Shown piece after piece: positions 19,207 to 29,110 of a stretch of 64,000 bases of DNA; position 1 is the stretch's first letter; each line of letters starts with the position of its first letter. Position numbers and translations under genes: made by a program. The notes under the pieces were generated by a model, which did not search any database, was not told the DNA's origin, and saw nothing but the letters and a program-made list of their open reading frames with translations. This DNA comes from Candidatus Dactylopiibacterium carminicum (GTDB taxonomy: Bacteria > Pseudomonadota > Gammaproteobacteria > Burkholderiales > Rhodocyclaceae), in NCBI RefSeq assembly GCF_014736495.1, contig NZ_MDUX01000007.1, positions 1 to 64,000 on the forward strand. Reading direction: 5' to 3'.

Positions 19207-19701
19207 ATGAACTGGTTGACCCGCCTGAATGCAAGGTTGTCACGCTGGGCGATGTACGTCGCCGTGGCCGCCCTGCTCGGCATCACCGCCCTCGTGCTGT
19301 GGGGTGTGGTGATGCGCTACGTGTTTCACAACGCACCGCCCTACGTGGAGCAGCTTGCGCTGATCCTCGTGATCTCCGTGGCGATGTTCGCCGCTTCCGC
19401 CGGTGTGCGCGAGGCCGGGCACATCGGCATGGATTCGCTGGTGGTGATCCTGCCGAAGAAAGTGCAATTCATCATCGGCGTCATCGTCGGTCTGCTCAGC
19501 ATCGCCTTTGGCGTCGTGCTGTTCGCCGGCAGTCTTCAGATGGCCCTCGCGGTCTATAGCAACATGATCCCGACACTCGATATCTCTGAAGCCGTGCGCT
19601 ACGCGCCCTGCGTGATCGCCGGCGTGCTCATCGTGCTGTTCTCGATAGAGCATCTCATTGCCATGTTCACCGGCAAGGAAGTGGAGCCGTCATGGTACTG
19701 A
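19207..19701 (+). CDS. dctQ: TRAP transporter small permease DctQ
   Basis: Small membrane subunit of the second TRAP transporter. The 164-residue protein has four hydrophobic segments and the family-typical region YVEQLALILVISVAMFAASAG with REAGHIG after it. GGGGAGAAACGG precedes the ATG. Its last ten bases overlap dctM, so translation is coupled. It is intact although both partner genes are damaged. Confidence 0.9.
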   Translation: MNWLTRLNARLSRWAMYVAVAALLGITALVLWGVVMRYVFHNAPPYVEQLALILVISVAMFAASAGVREAGHIGMDSLVVILPKKVQFIIGVIVGLLSIAFGVVLFAGSLQMALAVYSNMIPTLDISEAVRYAPCVIAGVLIVLFSIEHLIAMFTGKEVEPSWY

Positions 19702-21037
19702 CCGTCCTTTCGCTGAGCTTCCTGCTCTTCCTGATGCTCGGCCTGCCGGTCGCCTTTGCGATCGCGCTGTCGTGCATCCTGGCCTTCCTCGTCGAGGGCC
19801 TGCCGCTGGCCACCGCCTTCCAGTCGATGGTCTCGGGCATGAACGTGTTCTCGTTCCTGGCCATTCCTTTCTTCATCTTCTCCGGCGAGATCATGCTGCA
19901 CGGCGGCATCGCCGAGAAGATCGTCACCTTCGCGCGCAACATGGTCGGCCACTGGCGCGGCGGCCTGGGCATGGCCAACGTCATGGCCTGCACGCTGTTC
20001 GGCGGCGTCTCCGGTTCGCCGGGCGCCGACGTATCGGCGATGGGCGGGGTGATGATCCCGATGATGAAGAAGGAGGGCTACAGCGCCGACTACGCAGTCA
20101 ACGTCACCACCCATGCGGCGCTGTGCGGCGCGCTGATGCCCACCTCGCACAACCTGATCATCTATGCCTTCGCTGCCCAGGGCGCGAGCGGCCTCGTGAA
20201 TGGTCAGATGGTGCGCGGCGTGTCCATCGGCGATCTGATGTTCGCCGGCTTGCTGCCGGTGGTCTGCCTGATGATCTGCATGCTCTTCGCAGCCTACTGG
20301 GTCGCCGTCAAGAACGGTTTTCCCAAGCGTGCCGACGGCAGCACGGTGCTCGACCGCTTCCCGGGCTGGAATGCAGTGCTGCTGTCCTTCGTGGCCGCGG
20401 GCTCTTCGTGGTGGCCATCATCCTCGGCTGCATCATCGGCGGTGTGACCACTGCGACCGAGGCGGCAGGCATCGCGGTGTGCTACTCGCTGGCGCTGACC
20501 TTCCTGGTCTATCGCACGATGAACTGGAAGAAGCTGATGATGGCCTGCTCGAAGGCAGCCAAGACTACCGGCATCGTGCTGCTGCTGATCGGGGTGTCCA
20601 ACATCCTGCAGTGGCAGATGGCCTACCTGGAGCTGCCGGACCTGACGGCCAAGCTGCTGCTGAGCGCAACGGACAACCCGCTGATCATGTTCGCGCTGAT
20701 CAACATCATCCTGTTCGCGCTCGGCACCTTCATGGACATGGCCGCCACCATCCTGATCTGCACGCCGCTGTTCCTGCCGCTGGCGATGCAGATGGGCATG
20801 GGCCCGGTGCAGTTCGGCATGGTGCTGCTGCTCAACTGCGCGCTGGGGCTGAACACGCCGCCAGTGGGCACCGTGCAGTTCATCGGTTGCGCCATCGGTG
20901 GCGTATCGGTGGGGCAGGTCATGCGCACCATCCTGCCCTTCTACATGGCGTTGTTCGTGGCCATGGCGGTGGTCACCTATGTGCCCGGCTTCTCCACCTG
21001 GCTGCCCAGCCTGATCACGGGGCACCCCGTGATGTAA
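19692..21037 (+). pseudogene. dctM: TRAP transporter large permease DctM with a frameshift
   Basis: Large membrane subunit of the second TRAP system. The first frame runs from 19692 through MLGLPVAFAIALSCILAFL and GGVSGSPGADVSAMGGVM to about 20400, then derails and stops at 20447. The rest of the family sequence continues in another frame, from GLFVVAIILGCIIGGVTTATEAAG to TYVPGFSTWLPSL, ending at 21037. Adding one base at about 20400 (GCGGGC) restores one frame of 448 residues. The frameshift removes the C-terminal half of the channel, so the transporter should be dead if the lesion is real. Confidence 0.88.
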
Positions 21038-21040
21038 CAC

Positions 21041-21087
21041 AGGCCCGGCCCGCGCAGCGGCAGCGCGACGGGCCGGCGCCTTTCCAC
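21041..21087 (+). other. GC-rich hairpin between dctM and the lyase gene
   Basis: Long inverted repeat (ggcccggcccgcgc pairing with gcgcgacgggccgg in imperfect form) directly behind the dctM stop. Only short pyrimidine runs follow, so terminator strength is uncertain. Confidence 0.4.
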
Positions 21088-21107
21088 CTTTCATGAAGGA
21101 ATACACC

Positions 21108-22340
21108 ATGACCAGCCCGAGCCAGGCGACGCCCACGCTCGTCACGACGGGTGCGAACGCCAACGATCAGCTCCTGTATTTCACCAGCTCCAGCCTGTCC
21201 GGCAGCGACGACTGTCTGGTCTTCATCAGCGACCGCAGCGGCCACCCGAATCTTTACCTGAAGCGCCTGCCCGATGGCGAAGAGGTGCAACTGAGCGCCA
21301 ACACCGAGGGCACGCTGAAGTCCTACGTCTATTTCAACGGCAATCCGCGGCGCGGCTTCGGCAAGGCCAGCGTCAGCTTCGATGCCGCCGGCCGCAAACT
21401 CTATTACTTGCAGGGCGATGACATCGTGTGCTGCGACCTGCAAGGCAATCGCCGCGTGCTCGGCCGGATTCCGGCCGACCAGGTCACCGCCTTCACCCAT
21501 GTTTCGACCGACGGCCAGCGCCTGTGCATCCCCACCACCGATGCGCGTGCGCTGGAAGCGGAAAGCTTCGTCAACGATGCGCCGAACTACAGCGTGGGTG
21601 ACGGCGAGAAAAAGAATGAAGTCATCGCGGACAAGCCCGATTACGACATCGATGCGCGCGTACAGGCGGAAAACCTCAACTCCTACCTCAACGTGTATGA
21701 CACGGAAAGCGGCGGGCTGCTCAAGCGCGAACGGGTCAGCCGTGCGTGGATCACCCATGTTCAGTTCAGCCCGGTCGATGCAGATGTAATCCTCTATAAC
21801 CACGAATGGCCTGGCGATTGCGGCATCCGCCGGATGTGGATCTGGAACGGGCGCGAACACATCCGCCTGCGTCAGGAGGGTGACGGCCGCTCCCGCGCCG
21901 ATTGGACCTGCCACGAAATGTGGGAGGCCGACGGCAGCCACATCATCTATCACGGCAAGTACGCCAACGGCCTGGCTTACGTTGGCCGCGTCGATCCGCA
22001 AGGGCACGCCCCGGTGGAGATCGCCCTGCCGGCCGCCTACCACCGCTACGGCCACTTCACCGCTGGCAATCGGCATGGCAACTGGCTGGTGTCCGACGGC
22101 TACTACCACCCCGAGGGCGCGCCCGAAAACGAGAACTGGGGCGGAGAATGGATCTGCCTGCAGCAGGTCGACTGGGCCCGCCGCCAGATCGAATGGCGCC
22201 CGCTGTGCCAGCACCGATCGATCTGGGACTGCCAGGACAGCCACCCGCACCCGATCTTCAACCACGCCGACGGCGCCGTCTTCTTCACCTCCAACGCCAG
22301 CGGCCGGCGTGCCGTCTATCGCGTGGCGGTGCCTGACTGA
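21108..22340 (+). CDS. Oligogalacturonate lyase family protein
   Basis: Cytoplasmic lyase expected to cleave unsaturated digalacturonate and short oligogalacturonides to 5-keto-4-deoxyuronate. The 410-residue protein is a beta-propeller of TolB-like repeats ([15 protein letters not shown] is one). The metal-binding histidines known from Yersinia OGL (a Q-x2-H-x-H motif plus one more His) match CQDSHPHP near residue 370. [14 protein letters not shown] or [16 protein letters not shown] can supply the remaining ligand and active-site residues. I place the start at MTSPSQA (21108); an alternative five codons earlier exists. No signal peptide is seen. The neighbours (uronate reductase and dehydratase) support the role. 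Confidence 0.82.
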   Translation: MTSPSQATPTLVTTGANANDQLLYFTSSSLSGSDDCLVFISDRSGHPNLYLKRLPDGEEVQLSANTEGTLKSYVYFNGNPRRGFGKASVSFDAAGRKLYYLQGDDIVCCDLQGNRRVLGRIPADQVTAFTHVSTDGQRLCIPTTDARALEAESFVNDAPNYSVGDGEKKNEVIADKPDYDIDARVQAENLNSYLNVYDTESGGLLKRERVSRAWITHVQFSPVDADVILYNHEWPGDCGIRRMWIWNGREHIRLRQEGDGRSRADWTCHEMWEADGSHIIYHGKYANGLAYVGRVDPQGHAPVEIALPAAYHRYGHFTAGNRHGNWLVSDGYYHPEGAPENENWGGEWICLQQVDWARRQIEWRPLCQHRSIWDCQDSHPHPIFNHADGAVFFTSNASGRRAVYRVAVPD

Positions 22341-22384
22341 CTCCGCCCGGACAACCACCTCATTCCGAAAGAAAGACCCGCATC

Positions 22385-23893
22385 ATGAAGCGCATCACGC
22401 AGTTCGACGCCCTGCCCGCCAGCGTCGCCCGGCCTGGCTATGACCGCCAGGCCCTCAAGACCCGCATCGTGCACATCGGCTTCGGCGCATTCCACCGCGC
22501 CCATCAGGCGGTGTTCGCAGAGCAGCTCGCGCAGTCGCACGGTAGCGATTGGGGCTATTGCGAGGTAAATCTCGTCGGTGGCGAACAGCAGATCGCCGAT
22601 ATCCGCGCCCAGGACCACCTCTTCACCGTCGCCGAGATGGCGCAAGACCACTGGCATTGCCGCGTCGTCGGCGTGGTCCGCCAGGCGCTGCACGCCGCCG
22701 TCGACGGACTGGCACCAGTGCTCGAAGCCCTGTGCGACCCTGCGGTCGCCATCGTCTCGATCACCGTCACCGAAAAAGGCTACTGCCACCATCCCGCCAC
22801 CGGCGCGCTGAACGCCGATCACCCGATGATCCAGCACGATCTCGCTCACCCGGATACACCGCAATCGACGCCCGGTGTGATCGTTGCCGCACTACGACAA
22901 CGCCGTGACCGGGGGCTGCCGGCGTTCAGCGTCATGTCTTGCGACAACATGCCGGAAAACGGCCACGTCACGCGTAACGTCGTGCTGGGCCTCGCCCGCG
23001 CGCAGGAACCCGCGCTGGCCGACTGGATCGAAACCCATGCGAGCTTCCCCTCCACCATGGTCGACCGCATCGTGCCGGCAGTGACCCCCGAAACGCTGGC
23101 CAAGGTGCGCGAACTGCTCGGCGGCATCGACGATCCGGCTGCGGTTGCCGGCGAGCCCTTCCGCCAGTGGGTCATCGAGGACAACTTCGTCGCCGGCCGG
23201 CCAGCCTGGGAAAAGGTCGGCGCCGAACTGGTCGCCGACGTGCTGCCCTACGAAGAAATGAAGCTGCGCATGCTCAACGGCAGCCACAGTTTCCTCGCTT
23301 ATCTGGGCTATCTCGGCGGCTACGCGCACATCTGCGACTGCATGGAAGACCCCGATTACGCCACGGCCGCGCACGCGCTGATGCTTCAGGAACAGGCGCC
23401 CACGCTGCGAGTGACCGGTGTCGACCTGGCGGCCTATGCCGGCTCGCTGATCGACCGCTACCGCAACAAGGCCCTCAAGCACCGCACCTGGCAGATCGCC
23501 ATGGATGGCAGCCAGAAGCTGCCGCAGCGCCTGCTCGACCCGATCCGCTGGCTGCTCGCCCACGGCAAGCGCTTCGACCACCTCGCGCTCGGCGTGGCGG
23601 CGTGGATGCGCTACGTCGGCGGCATGGACGAACAGGGTCATCCCATCGAGATCAGCGATCCGCAGCGCGAGGCCATCGCCGCCAAGGTCGCCGCCAGCGC
23701 CGAGGGCGATGCGCGCGTACGCGCCCTCCTCTCACTGGAAAGCATTTTCGGGCGCGACCTGATCGACAGCGAAACCTTCGTGCGGGCCGTAAGCACCGCC
23801 TACGCGGGTCTGCTGGCCGGTGGCGCTCGCGAAGCGGTCCGACAGCTCAACCGCCAATCCTGGAGCCAGCAGGCTTCCTTGAACCAGAACTGA
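22385..23893 (+). CDS. uxuB: Mannitol dehydrogenase family protein, probable D-fructuronate reductase
   Basis: NAD-dependent oxidoreductase of the long-chain polyol dehydrogenase family; UxuB reduces D-fructuronate to D-mannonate. The 502-residue protein has the nucleotide-binding start [16 protein letters not shown]. The middle includes [19 protein letters not shown] and [14 protein letters not shown], and the catalytic helix [17 protein letters not shown] carries the conserved Lys-x4-Asn-x2-His. It has a slightly extended C-terminus. Its position directly before mannonate dehydratase favours fructuronate rather than mannitol or tagaturonate as substrate. RBS AAAGAAAGACC is weak. Confidence 0.88.
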   Translation: MKRITQFDALPASVARPGYDRQALKTRIVHIGFGAFHRAHQAVFAEQLAQSHGSDWGYCEVNLVGGEQQIADIRAQDHLFTVAEMAQDHWHCRVVGVVRQALHAAVDGLAPVLEALCDPAVAIVSITVTEKGYCHHPATGALNADHPMIQHDLAHPDTPQSTPGVIVAALRQRRDRGLPAFSVMSCDNMPENGHVTRNVVLGLARAQEPALADWIETHASFPSTMVDRIVPAVTPETLAKVRELLGGIDDPAAVAGEPFRQWVIEDNFVAGRPAWEKVGAELVADVLPYEEMKLRMLNGSHSFLAYLGYLGGYAHICDCMEDPDYATAAHALMLQEQAPTLRVTGVDLAAYAGSLIDRYRNKALKHRTWQIAMDGSQKLPQRLLDPIRWLLAHGKRFDHLALGVAAWMRYVGGMDEQGHPIEISDPQREAIAAKVAASAEGDARVRALLSLESIFGRDLIDSETFVRAVSTAYAGLLAGGAREAVRQLNRQSWSQQASLNQN

Positions 23894-23904
23894 AGGCAAC
23901 GACC

Positions 23905-25119
23905 ATGAAGATCCAGAAAGCCGAAGTATTCGTCAGCTGCCCGGGGCGCAATTTCGTGACCCTGAAGATCACCACCGAGAGCGGCCTCACCGGCCTGGGG
24001 GATGCCACCCTCAACGGCCGCGAGCTGCCAGTGGCCTCCTATCTGCGCGACCACCTGTGCCCGCAGTTGATCGGGCGTGACGCCCACCGGATCGAGGACA
24101 TCTGGCAGTTCTTCTACAAGGGCGCCTACTGGCGCCGCGGCCCGGTCACCATGTCGGCGATATCGGCCATTGACCAGGCGCTGTGGGACATCAAGGGCAA
24201 GGCCGCCAACCTGCCGGTCTACCAGTTGCTCGGCGGTGCCTCGCGCAGCGGCGTGATGGTGTACTGCCACACCACCGGCCACACCATCGACGAGGTGCTC
24301 GACGACTACGCCAGGCACAAGGAGCAGGGCTTCAAGGCGATCCGTGTGCAATGCGGCGTCCCCGGCATGAAGACCACCTACGGCATGGCCAAGGGCAAAG
24401 GCCTGGCCTATGAACCGGCCACCAAGGGCCACTGGCCCGAAGAGCAGATCTGGTCCACCGAGAAATACCTGGATTTCACACCGAAGCTTTTCGAAGCGGT
24501 ACGTGCGCGTTTCGGTTTCGATGAGCATCTGCTGCACGACATGCACCACCGCTGCACGCCGATCGAGGCCGCGCGCTTCGGCAAGGCCGTGGAAGATCAC
24601 CGCCTGTTCTGGTTGGAAGACCCAACGCCAGCCGAAAACCAGGAATGCTTCCGCCTGATCCGCCAGCACACCGTCACGCCCATCGCGGTCGGTGAGGTGT
24701 TCAACAGTATCTGGGATTGCAAGCAGCTCATCGAGGAACAGCTCATCGACTACATCCGCACCACCATAACGCATGCCGGCGGCATCAGCGGCATGCGCCG
24801 CATCGCGGATTTCGCCTCGCTCTACCAGGTGCGCACCGGCTCGCACGGGCCGTCAGACCTGTCTCCCGTCTGCATGGCTGCGGCGCTGCACTTCGACCTG
24901 TGGGTACCCAACTTCGGCGTGCAGGAATACATGGGCTACTCCGAGCAGATGCTGGAAGTCTTCCCGCACAACTGGAGCTTCGAGGATGGCTACATGCACC
25001 CGGGCGACAAGCCGGGCCTGGGCATCGAATTCGACGAGAAGCTGGCGGCGAAATACCCCTATGAGCCCGCCTACCTGCCGGTGGCACGCCTGGAGGACGG
25101 TACGCTCTGGAAGTGGTGA
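23905..25119 (+). CDS. D-mannonate dehydratase of the enolase superfamily (ManD/RspA type)
   Basis: Mg-dependent dehydratase expected to turn D-mannonate into 2-keto-3-deoxygluconate (KDG). The 404-residue protein has the N-terminal capping domain and an (alpha/beta)7-beta barrel. Metal ligands are recognisable in [17 protein letters not shown] and AVGEVFNS, and the later [12 protein letters not shown] and [19 protein letters not shown] segments are typical of ManD proteins. It follows uxuB after 11 bases. The family also contains enzymes of very low activity, but the gene order argues for true mannonate dehydration. It ends the operon. Confidence 0.88.
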   Translation: MKIQKAEVFVSCPGRNFVTLKITTESGLTGLGDATLNGRELPVASYLRDHLCPQLIGRDAHRIEDIWQFFYKGAYWRRGPVTMSAISAIDQALWDIKGKAANLPVYQLLGGASRSGVMVYCHTTGHTIDEVLDDYARHKEQGFKAIRVQCGVPGMKTTYGMAKGKGLAYEPATKGHWPEEQIWSTEKYLDFTPKLFEAVRARFGFDEHLLHDMHHRCTPIEAARFGKAVEDHRLFWLEDPTPAENQECFRLIRQHTVTPIAVGEVFNSIWDCKQLIEEQLIDYIRTTITHAGGISGMRRIADFASLYQVRTGSHGPSDLSPVCMAAALHFDLWVPNFGVQEYMGYSEQMLEVFPHNWSFEDGYMHPGDKPGLGIEFDEKLAAKYPYEPAYLPVARLEDGTLWKW

Positions 25120-25134
25120 GTCACCAACGGCACT

Positions 25135-25186
25135 GATTCCGGCGAAAGCCGGAATCCGGGACATCCAGATTTCCAGGGATCCCGGA
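25135..25186. repeat. Dispersed palindromic repeat
   Basis: gattccggcgaaagccggaatc is an inverted repeat followed by a second arm (catccagatttccagggatcccggatg). A close relative (cattccggtgcaagccggaatg) occurs at 57340-57365, so it is probably an intergenic repeat family of the genome. Confidence 0.5.
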
Positions 25187-25258
25187 TGGCTTTTCATGCC
25201 CACGACCCGCGTGGCTGCGCTATCGTTGCAGGCCAGCCGCCCCAGAGGACACCTGCGC

Positions 25259-25978
25259 ATGAACGCCGTCGCCATCCGCCATCTCGCCTTCGAAGATCTC
25301 GGCAGCCTCGCAGGTGTGCTGTCCGAACGCGGCATCGCGCATGAATACCGCGATGCCGGCGTCGATGATCTCGCCACGCTGGACCCGCTCGCGCCGGACC
25401 TTCTCGTGGTTCTGGGTGGCCCCATCGGGGCCAATGATGAAACCGACTATCCCTTCCTGCGGGATGAGCTCGACCTGCTGCGTGCTCGCCTGGCGGCAGA
25501 CCTTCCCACGCTGGGCATCTGTCTCGGCGCCCAGTTGATGGCCAGGGCGCTCGGGGCACGCGTATTTCCCGGCCCAGCCAAGGAAATCGGCTGGGCGCCT
25601 CTGACGCTCACCGAAGCCGGACAACAATCGTCATTGAGCCACCTGGGTGAAGAACACACCAGCATGCTGCACTGGCATGGAGATACATTCGAATTGCCAG
25701 AGGGCGCACGCCTGCTGGCTTCCACGCCGCTCTGCGCACATCAGGCCTTCACTTGGGGACGGCATGCGCTGGCCTTCCAGTGCCATCCGGAAGGCAGCCA
25801 GCCTGCGCTGGAGCGCTGGCTCATCGGCCACGCAGGGGAGATCAGTGCGGCAGGCCTGTCGGTGACGCAACTGCGCACGGACAATCTGCGTTTCGCCCCA
25901 GTCCTGCAGCAACAGGCCCGTCAGGCCTTCAGCGCATGGCTGGACAGCGTCGGCCTGCGCACGCATCGGGCAGCCTGA
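25259..25978 (+). CDS. Class I glutamine amidotransferase (GMP synthase-like)
   Basis: Stand-alone glutamine amidotransferase or glutaminase-like protein of 239 residues. The fold is shown by LLVVLGGPIGANDE, the nucleophile elbow LGICLGAQLMA with its cysteine near residue 90, and the catalytic histidine in LAFQCHPEG near residue 180; a glutamate should follow to complete the triad. No synthetase domain is attached, so the ammonia acceptor is unknown; some relatives act on gamma-glutamyl compounds. The start at 25259 has GAGG ten bases upstream; the long open frame before it overlaps the dehydratase gene. Confidence 0.85.
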   Translation: MNAVAIRHLAFEDLGSLAGVLSERGIAHEYRDAGVDDLATLDPLAPDLLVVLGGPIGANDETDYPFLRDELDLLRARLAADLPTLGICLGAQLMARALGARVFPGPAKEIGWAPLTLTEAGQQSSLSHLGEEHTSMLHWHGDTFELPEGARLLASTPLCAHQAFTWGRHALAFQCHPEGSQPALERWLIGHAGEISAAGLSVTQLRTDNLRFAPVLQQQARQAFSAWLDSVGLRTHRAA

Positions 25979-25987
25979 AACCCCACC

Positions 25988-26356
25988 ATGCGCCGCGCAT
26001 TGATCGCCCTCGCCTGGCGCTGCCTTGCATTGCTGAGCCTGGCACTGGGCATCGTCGGCATCTTCCTGCCCGGCCTGCCGACCGTCCCATTCGTGCTGCT
26101 CGCAGCCTGGGCCGCCGGCCGGGGCTGGCCGCGGCTGGAGGCCTGGCTGCTGGACCATCCCCGCTGGGGGCCGGATATCCGGCGCTGGCGCGAGCGCAGG
26201 GCCATCCCGCGCAAGGCGAAATGGCTCGCCTGCGCCATGATGAGCGTGAGCCTTGCCTGGATGTGGCTGGCGCCAATGCCTCTATCCGCACAGATCGGCG
26301 TCAGCATCGTGCTGGCAGGTGTGGCCATCTGGATGTGGCAGCGGCCGGATGCCTGA
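25988..26356 (+). CDS. DUF454 (YbaN) family inner membrane protein
   Basis: Small membrane protein of 122 residues with three to four hydrophobic segments. The family signature is LGIVGIFLPGLPTVPFVLLAAW, followed by a basic cytoplasmic loop (RRWRERRAIPRKAK). Function of the family is not known. It follows the amidotransferase gene by nine bases and is probably co-transcribed. Confidence 0.88.
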   Translation: MRRALIALAWRCLALLSLALGIVGIFLPGLPTVPFVLLAAWAAGRGWPRLEAWLLDHPRWGPDIRRWRERRAIPRKAKWLACAMMSVSLAWMWLAPMPLSAQIGVSIVLAGVAIWMWQRPDA

Positions 26357-26489
26357 GAATGGCTGTTTGTGATCTCTTGCCGTGCTTCGGACCCTTAGCC
26401 GGTACGCGTAGCGCACCCTACTGCCAAAATTCATGCCGATCGCACAGGGTGTGCCACGCGCATCGCGGGCCTGTATCTGACCGGTGGGA

Positions 26490-27356
26490 TCATTTCTTCA
26501 GGCTCAAGCCATAGTCGTACAACGCGTTCTTCGCCGCCCCTGTGATCTCCGCCGCGAGCTTTGCCGCGGTCTTCAGCGGCAACTCGGCCAGCAGCAGTTC
26601 GAGCACCCTGCGCGCCTGCGCATCCAGTCCTTCGCCGGGCACGGGAGGCCCCACCAGCAACACGAATTCGCCGCGCTGGCGGTTGGCATCCGCCGCCAGC
26701 CATGAAGAAGCCTCGGTCAGCGGCATGCGCACGATCTGCTCGAAGAGTTTGGTCAACTCGCGTGCGAACACGATCTCGCGCGCGGGCTCCAGGACGGCCG
26801 CCAGATCCGCCACGGTTTCGGTCACGCGGTGAGGTGCCTCATAGAACACCAGCGTGGCTGGAATAGCCTTCAATGCCTCCAGCGCCGCGCGCCGCGCCGC
26901 CGTCTTCGGCGGCAGGAAACCATGAAAATGGAAATGCGGCGCCATCAAACCCGAAGCGCTGAGTGCAGCCACCGCCGCACAGGCACCCGGCACCGGCACC
27001 ACGACATGCCCGGCCTCCTGCACGCGTGCCACCAGCCGTGCGCCGGGGTCCGACACCGCTGGCGTGCCGGCATCGGTGATCAACGCCACATGTTCGCCGG
27101 CATCCAGCCGTTCGATGATCCGTGTGGCGGCCTCCTGCTCGTTGTGCTCATGCACGGCCAGCATCCGCGTATCGACACCGTGCGCATCGAGCAGACGCTG
27201 CGAGTGGCGGGTGTCTTCGGCAGCGATCAGGTTCACCGCGCGCAGCACGGCAAGCGCGCGCAGACTGATGTCCTGCCGGTTACCCAGTGGCGTGGCCACC
27301 ACATACAATGCCGGCGCGGCATGGAGCGGGCTTTCTTCTGACAACAGGATGGCCAT
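26490..27356 (-). CDS. rsmI: 16S rRNA (cytidine(1402)-2'-O)-methyltransferase
   Basis: SAM-dependent methyltransferase of the tetrapyrrole-methylase fold that modifies C1402 in the ribosomal P site. The 288-residue protein has LYVVATPLGNRQDISLRALAVL at the start, AAEDTRHSQRLL, ALITDAGTPAVSDPGARLV and VPVPGACAAVAALSASGL; the C-terminal part ends with the helical RsmI domain. The ATG at 27356 overlaps the divergent yraN ATG in the palindrome CCATGG. No Shine-Dalgarno is visible, so initiation may be unusual; the open frame extends upstream without conserved sequence. Confidence 0.93.
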   Translation of the reverse strand: MAILLSEESPLHAAPALYVVATPLGNRQDISLRALAVLRAVNLIAAEDTRHSQRLLDAHGVDTRMLAVHEHNEQEAATRIIERLDAGEHVALITDAGTPAVSDPGARLVARVQEAGHVVVPVPGACAAVAALSASGLMAPHFHFHGFLPPKTAARRAALEALKAIPATLVFYEAPHRVTETVADLAAVLEPAREIVFARELTKLFEQIVRMPLTEASSWLAADANRQRGEFVLLVGPPVPGEGLDAQARRVLELLLAELPLKTAAKLAAEITGAAKNALYDYGLSLKK

Positions 27357-27774
27357 GGCAAGCTGGACCGAAAGATTCAGGAAAGCGCTGGATTGTCTGC
27401 TGCGGCGCCCTGCGCTGCAAGCCGGCAACGCGGGGGCCAGGGCCGAGCGCCTGGCCGAAGCGCATCTGCACGCGCAAGGGTTGCGCATCCTGGCGCGTAA
27501 TGCCCGCAGCAAAGGCGGCGAGATCGACCTCATCGCACTGGATGGCGCCGCATTGGTCTTCGTCGAGGTCCGTCTGCGTGCCGGGAGTCGCCATGGCGGA
27601 GCCGCCGCCAGCATCACACCGGCCAAGCAACGACGCATCCGGCGCGCAGCCGCTTACTGGCTGCAGACGGAGGGACGTACATGGCAAGGCCGGCCCTGCC
27701 GTTTCGATGCCGTACTGCTGGACAGCCACACGGCAGAAAACATCACCTGGCTGCGTGGGGCATTCACGAACTAA
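27355..27774 (+). CDS. yraN: UPF0102 (YraN) family protein
   Basis: Small predicted endonuclease-fold protein of the UPF0102 family, function unproven. The 139-residue sequence shows the family core: GARAERLAEAHLHAQGLRILARNARSKGGEIDLIA, then VFVEVRLRAG and KQRRIRRAAAYWL. The family usually reads VRYR or VKTR at VEVRLR, still basic here. Start is the ATG at 27355, or a second ATG two codons earlier; AGGA precedes both. Divergence from rsmI is conserved in many proteobacteria, though rarely with overlapping start codons. Confidence 0.88.
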   Translation: MASWTERFRKALDCLLRRPALQAGNAGARAERLAEAHLHAQGLRILARNARSKGGEIDLIALDGAALVFVEVRLRAGSRHGGAAASITPAKQRRIRRAAAYWLQTEGRTWQGRPCRFDAVLLDSHTAENITWLRGAFTN

Positions 27775-28033
27775 ATATGTGCCGGAAACCAGAAAACACG
27801 CTCGCTTGATCCTGCGCAAATGGCTGGAACAACAAGTCCCACGCGTCCGACCGGTTGGATGCGAGGGGCGCGGGATTGGGGTAAACTCGTGCGGCTTGAA
27901 GCCCGAGCAGGCGCCAGCCGCGCACTGCGGGTTCGGTAGCCCCGCCTTCGCTGACGGTGGTACCGGAGTGACAGCCCTCATAGGCCTTTCCCCCTCGGAC
28001 GGGCTTTTCGTTCAACAACGGGAGTAAAACAGA
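27775..28033. other. Leader region in front of the KduD-type gene
   Basis: No gene is visible in these 259 bases. The downstream half is rich in short GC inverted repeats. It must carry the promoter and 5' leader of the following, evidently strongly expressed gene. No RNA family is recognised; it is not RNase P RNA. Confidence 0.4.
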
Positions 28034-28807
28034 ATGAGCAATCCTTTCGACCTGAGCGGCAAAGTTGCCCTCATCACCGGTGGAGCCCAGGGCATTGGCG
28101 CGGCCATCGCCGCCAAGGTGGCCGAAGCTGGCGCCAACGTGATCTGTGCCGACTTCACCCCGATGGCCGCTGAATCGACCGCCGCCATGGACGCTGCCGT
28201 TGCCAAGACCGGCGGCAAGTGGTGGTATCTGCAAGCCAACCTGACCGAGAAGGGTGCCCCCCAGAAGGTCATCGACCAAGCCGTGGAACTGGCTGGCAAG
28301 GTTGACCTCCTCGGCAACGTCGCCGGCACCATCCGCCGCGCCCCGTTCCTGGAGCACTCCGAAGCCGACTTCGACTTCGTCATGCAGATCAACCTGTATG
28401 CACCGATGTACCTGTCGCAAGCCTTCTGCCGCCACGTGGTTGGCCGCAACGGCACCGGCAAGATCATCAACATCTGCTCCATGCTGTCCTACCAAGGCGG
28501 CATCCTGGTCCCGGGCTACACCGCTTCCAAGCACGGCATCGCCGGCATCACCAAGCTGATCGCCAACGAAATGGGCACCAAGGGCATCAACTGCAACGGT
28601 ATCGCCCCGGGCTACATCGCCACCGCGAACACCGCCCCGATCCGCGCTGATGCCGAACGCAACAAGGCCATCCTGGACCGCATCCCCGCGGGTCGCTGGG
28701 GCGAGCCGGAAGATCTGGCGGGCACCGCCGTGTTCCTGTTCGCACCGGCTTCGGACTACCTCAACGGCACCATCGTGAACGTCGACGGCGGCTGGCAAGC
28801 CCGCTAA
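28034..28807 (+). CDS. kduD: Short-chain dehydrogenase, probable 2-dehydro-3-deoxy-D-gluconate 5-dehydrogenase (KduD-like)
   Basis: SDR enzyme of 257 residues. It has the Rossmann motif TGGAQGIG near residue 17, the GNVAGT stretch replacing the usual NNAG, catalytic Ser in NICSMLS and Tyr-x3-Lys in PGYTASKHG. The ending is IPAGRWGEPEDLAG to VNVDGGWQAR. The last part matches KduD, which interconverts 2,5-diketo-3-deoxygluconate and KDG in pectin breakdown, and the oligogalacturonate lyase at 21 kb fits. A different sugar-alcohol dehydrogenase activity remains possible. GGGAG precedes the ATG. Codon use is unusually restricted, suggesting high expression. Confidence 0.75.
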   Translation: MSNPFDLSGKVALITGGAQGIGAAIAAKVAEAGANVICADFTPMAAESTAAMDAAVAKTGGKWWYLQANLTEKGAPQKVIDQAVELAGKVDLLGNVAGTIRRAPFLEHSEADFDFVMQINLYAPMYLSQAFCRHVVGRNGTGKIINICSMLSYQGGILVPGYTASKHGIAGITKLIANEMGTKGINCNGIAPGYIATANTAPIRADAERNKAILDRIPAGRWGEPEDLAGTAVFLFAPASDYLNGTIVNVDGGWQAR

Positions 28808-29110
28808 GCCTGGCTTAGTTCCCGGCTTGACACAGGCCCTCGCCGGTAACCCGGCGGGGGCCTGTTCTCTTTTGTCGTCAGGCCCTGACAGCGTGCGCCT
28901 TCGGCAGGCTGCGTCACCACATCAGGGGCACGCGTCGTTCTTGGTCAGAACCAGAGGCTTTCCCGTGCCCGGCATGGCCGCCCGTCACCGGTTTGCGCAG
29001 CATCGGCGAACCCCTGACAGATTCGCCTGTCAGCATCCACACCGCCTGCAACCAATCCTTAGCATCGCGTGCCTTACAATCCGCACGCTCAAATTCCGAC
29101 CGAGAGAATC
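28808..29110. other. Intergenic region before argC
   Basis: Contains the kduD terminator (28832-28873) and then about 235 bases without a recognisable gene or motif. Confidence 0.5.
28832..28873 (+). terminator. Terminator behind kduD
   Basis: acaggccctcgccgg-taac-ccggcgggggcctgt is a long, nearly perfect stem followed by the pyrimidine run tctctttt. Confidence 0.85.

Noticed and set aside
27775-28033. RNase P RNA gene, which often lies near rsmI.
   Set aside because: The GAGGAAAGTCC-type core and other conserved RNase P segments are absent and the gap is too short.
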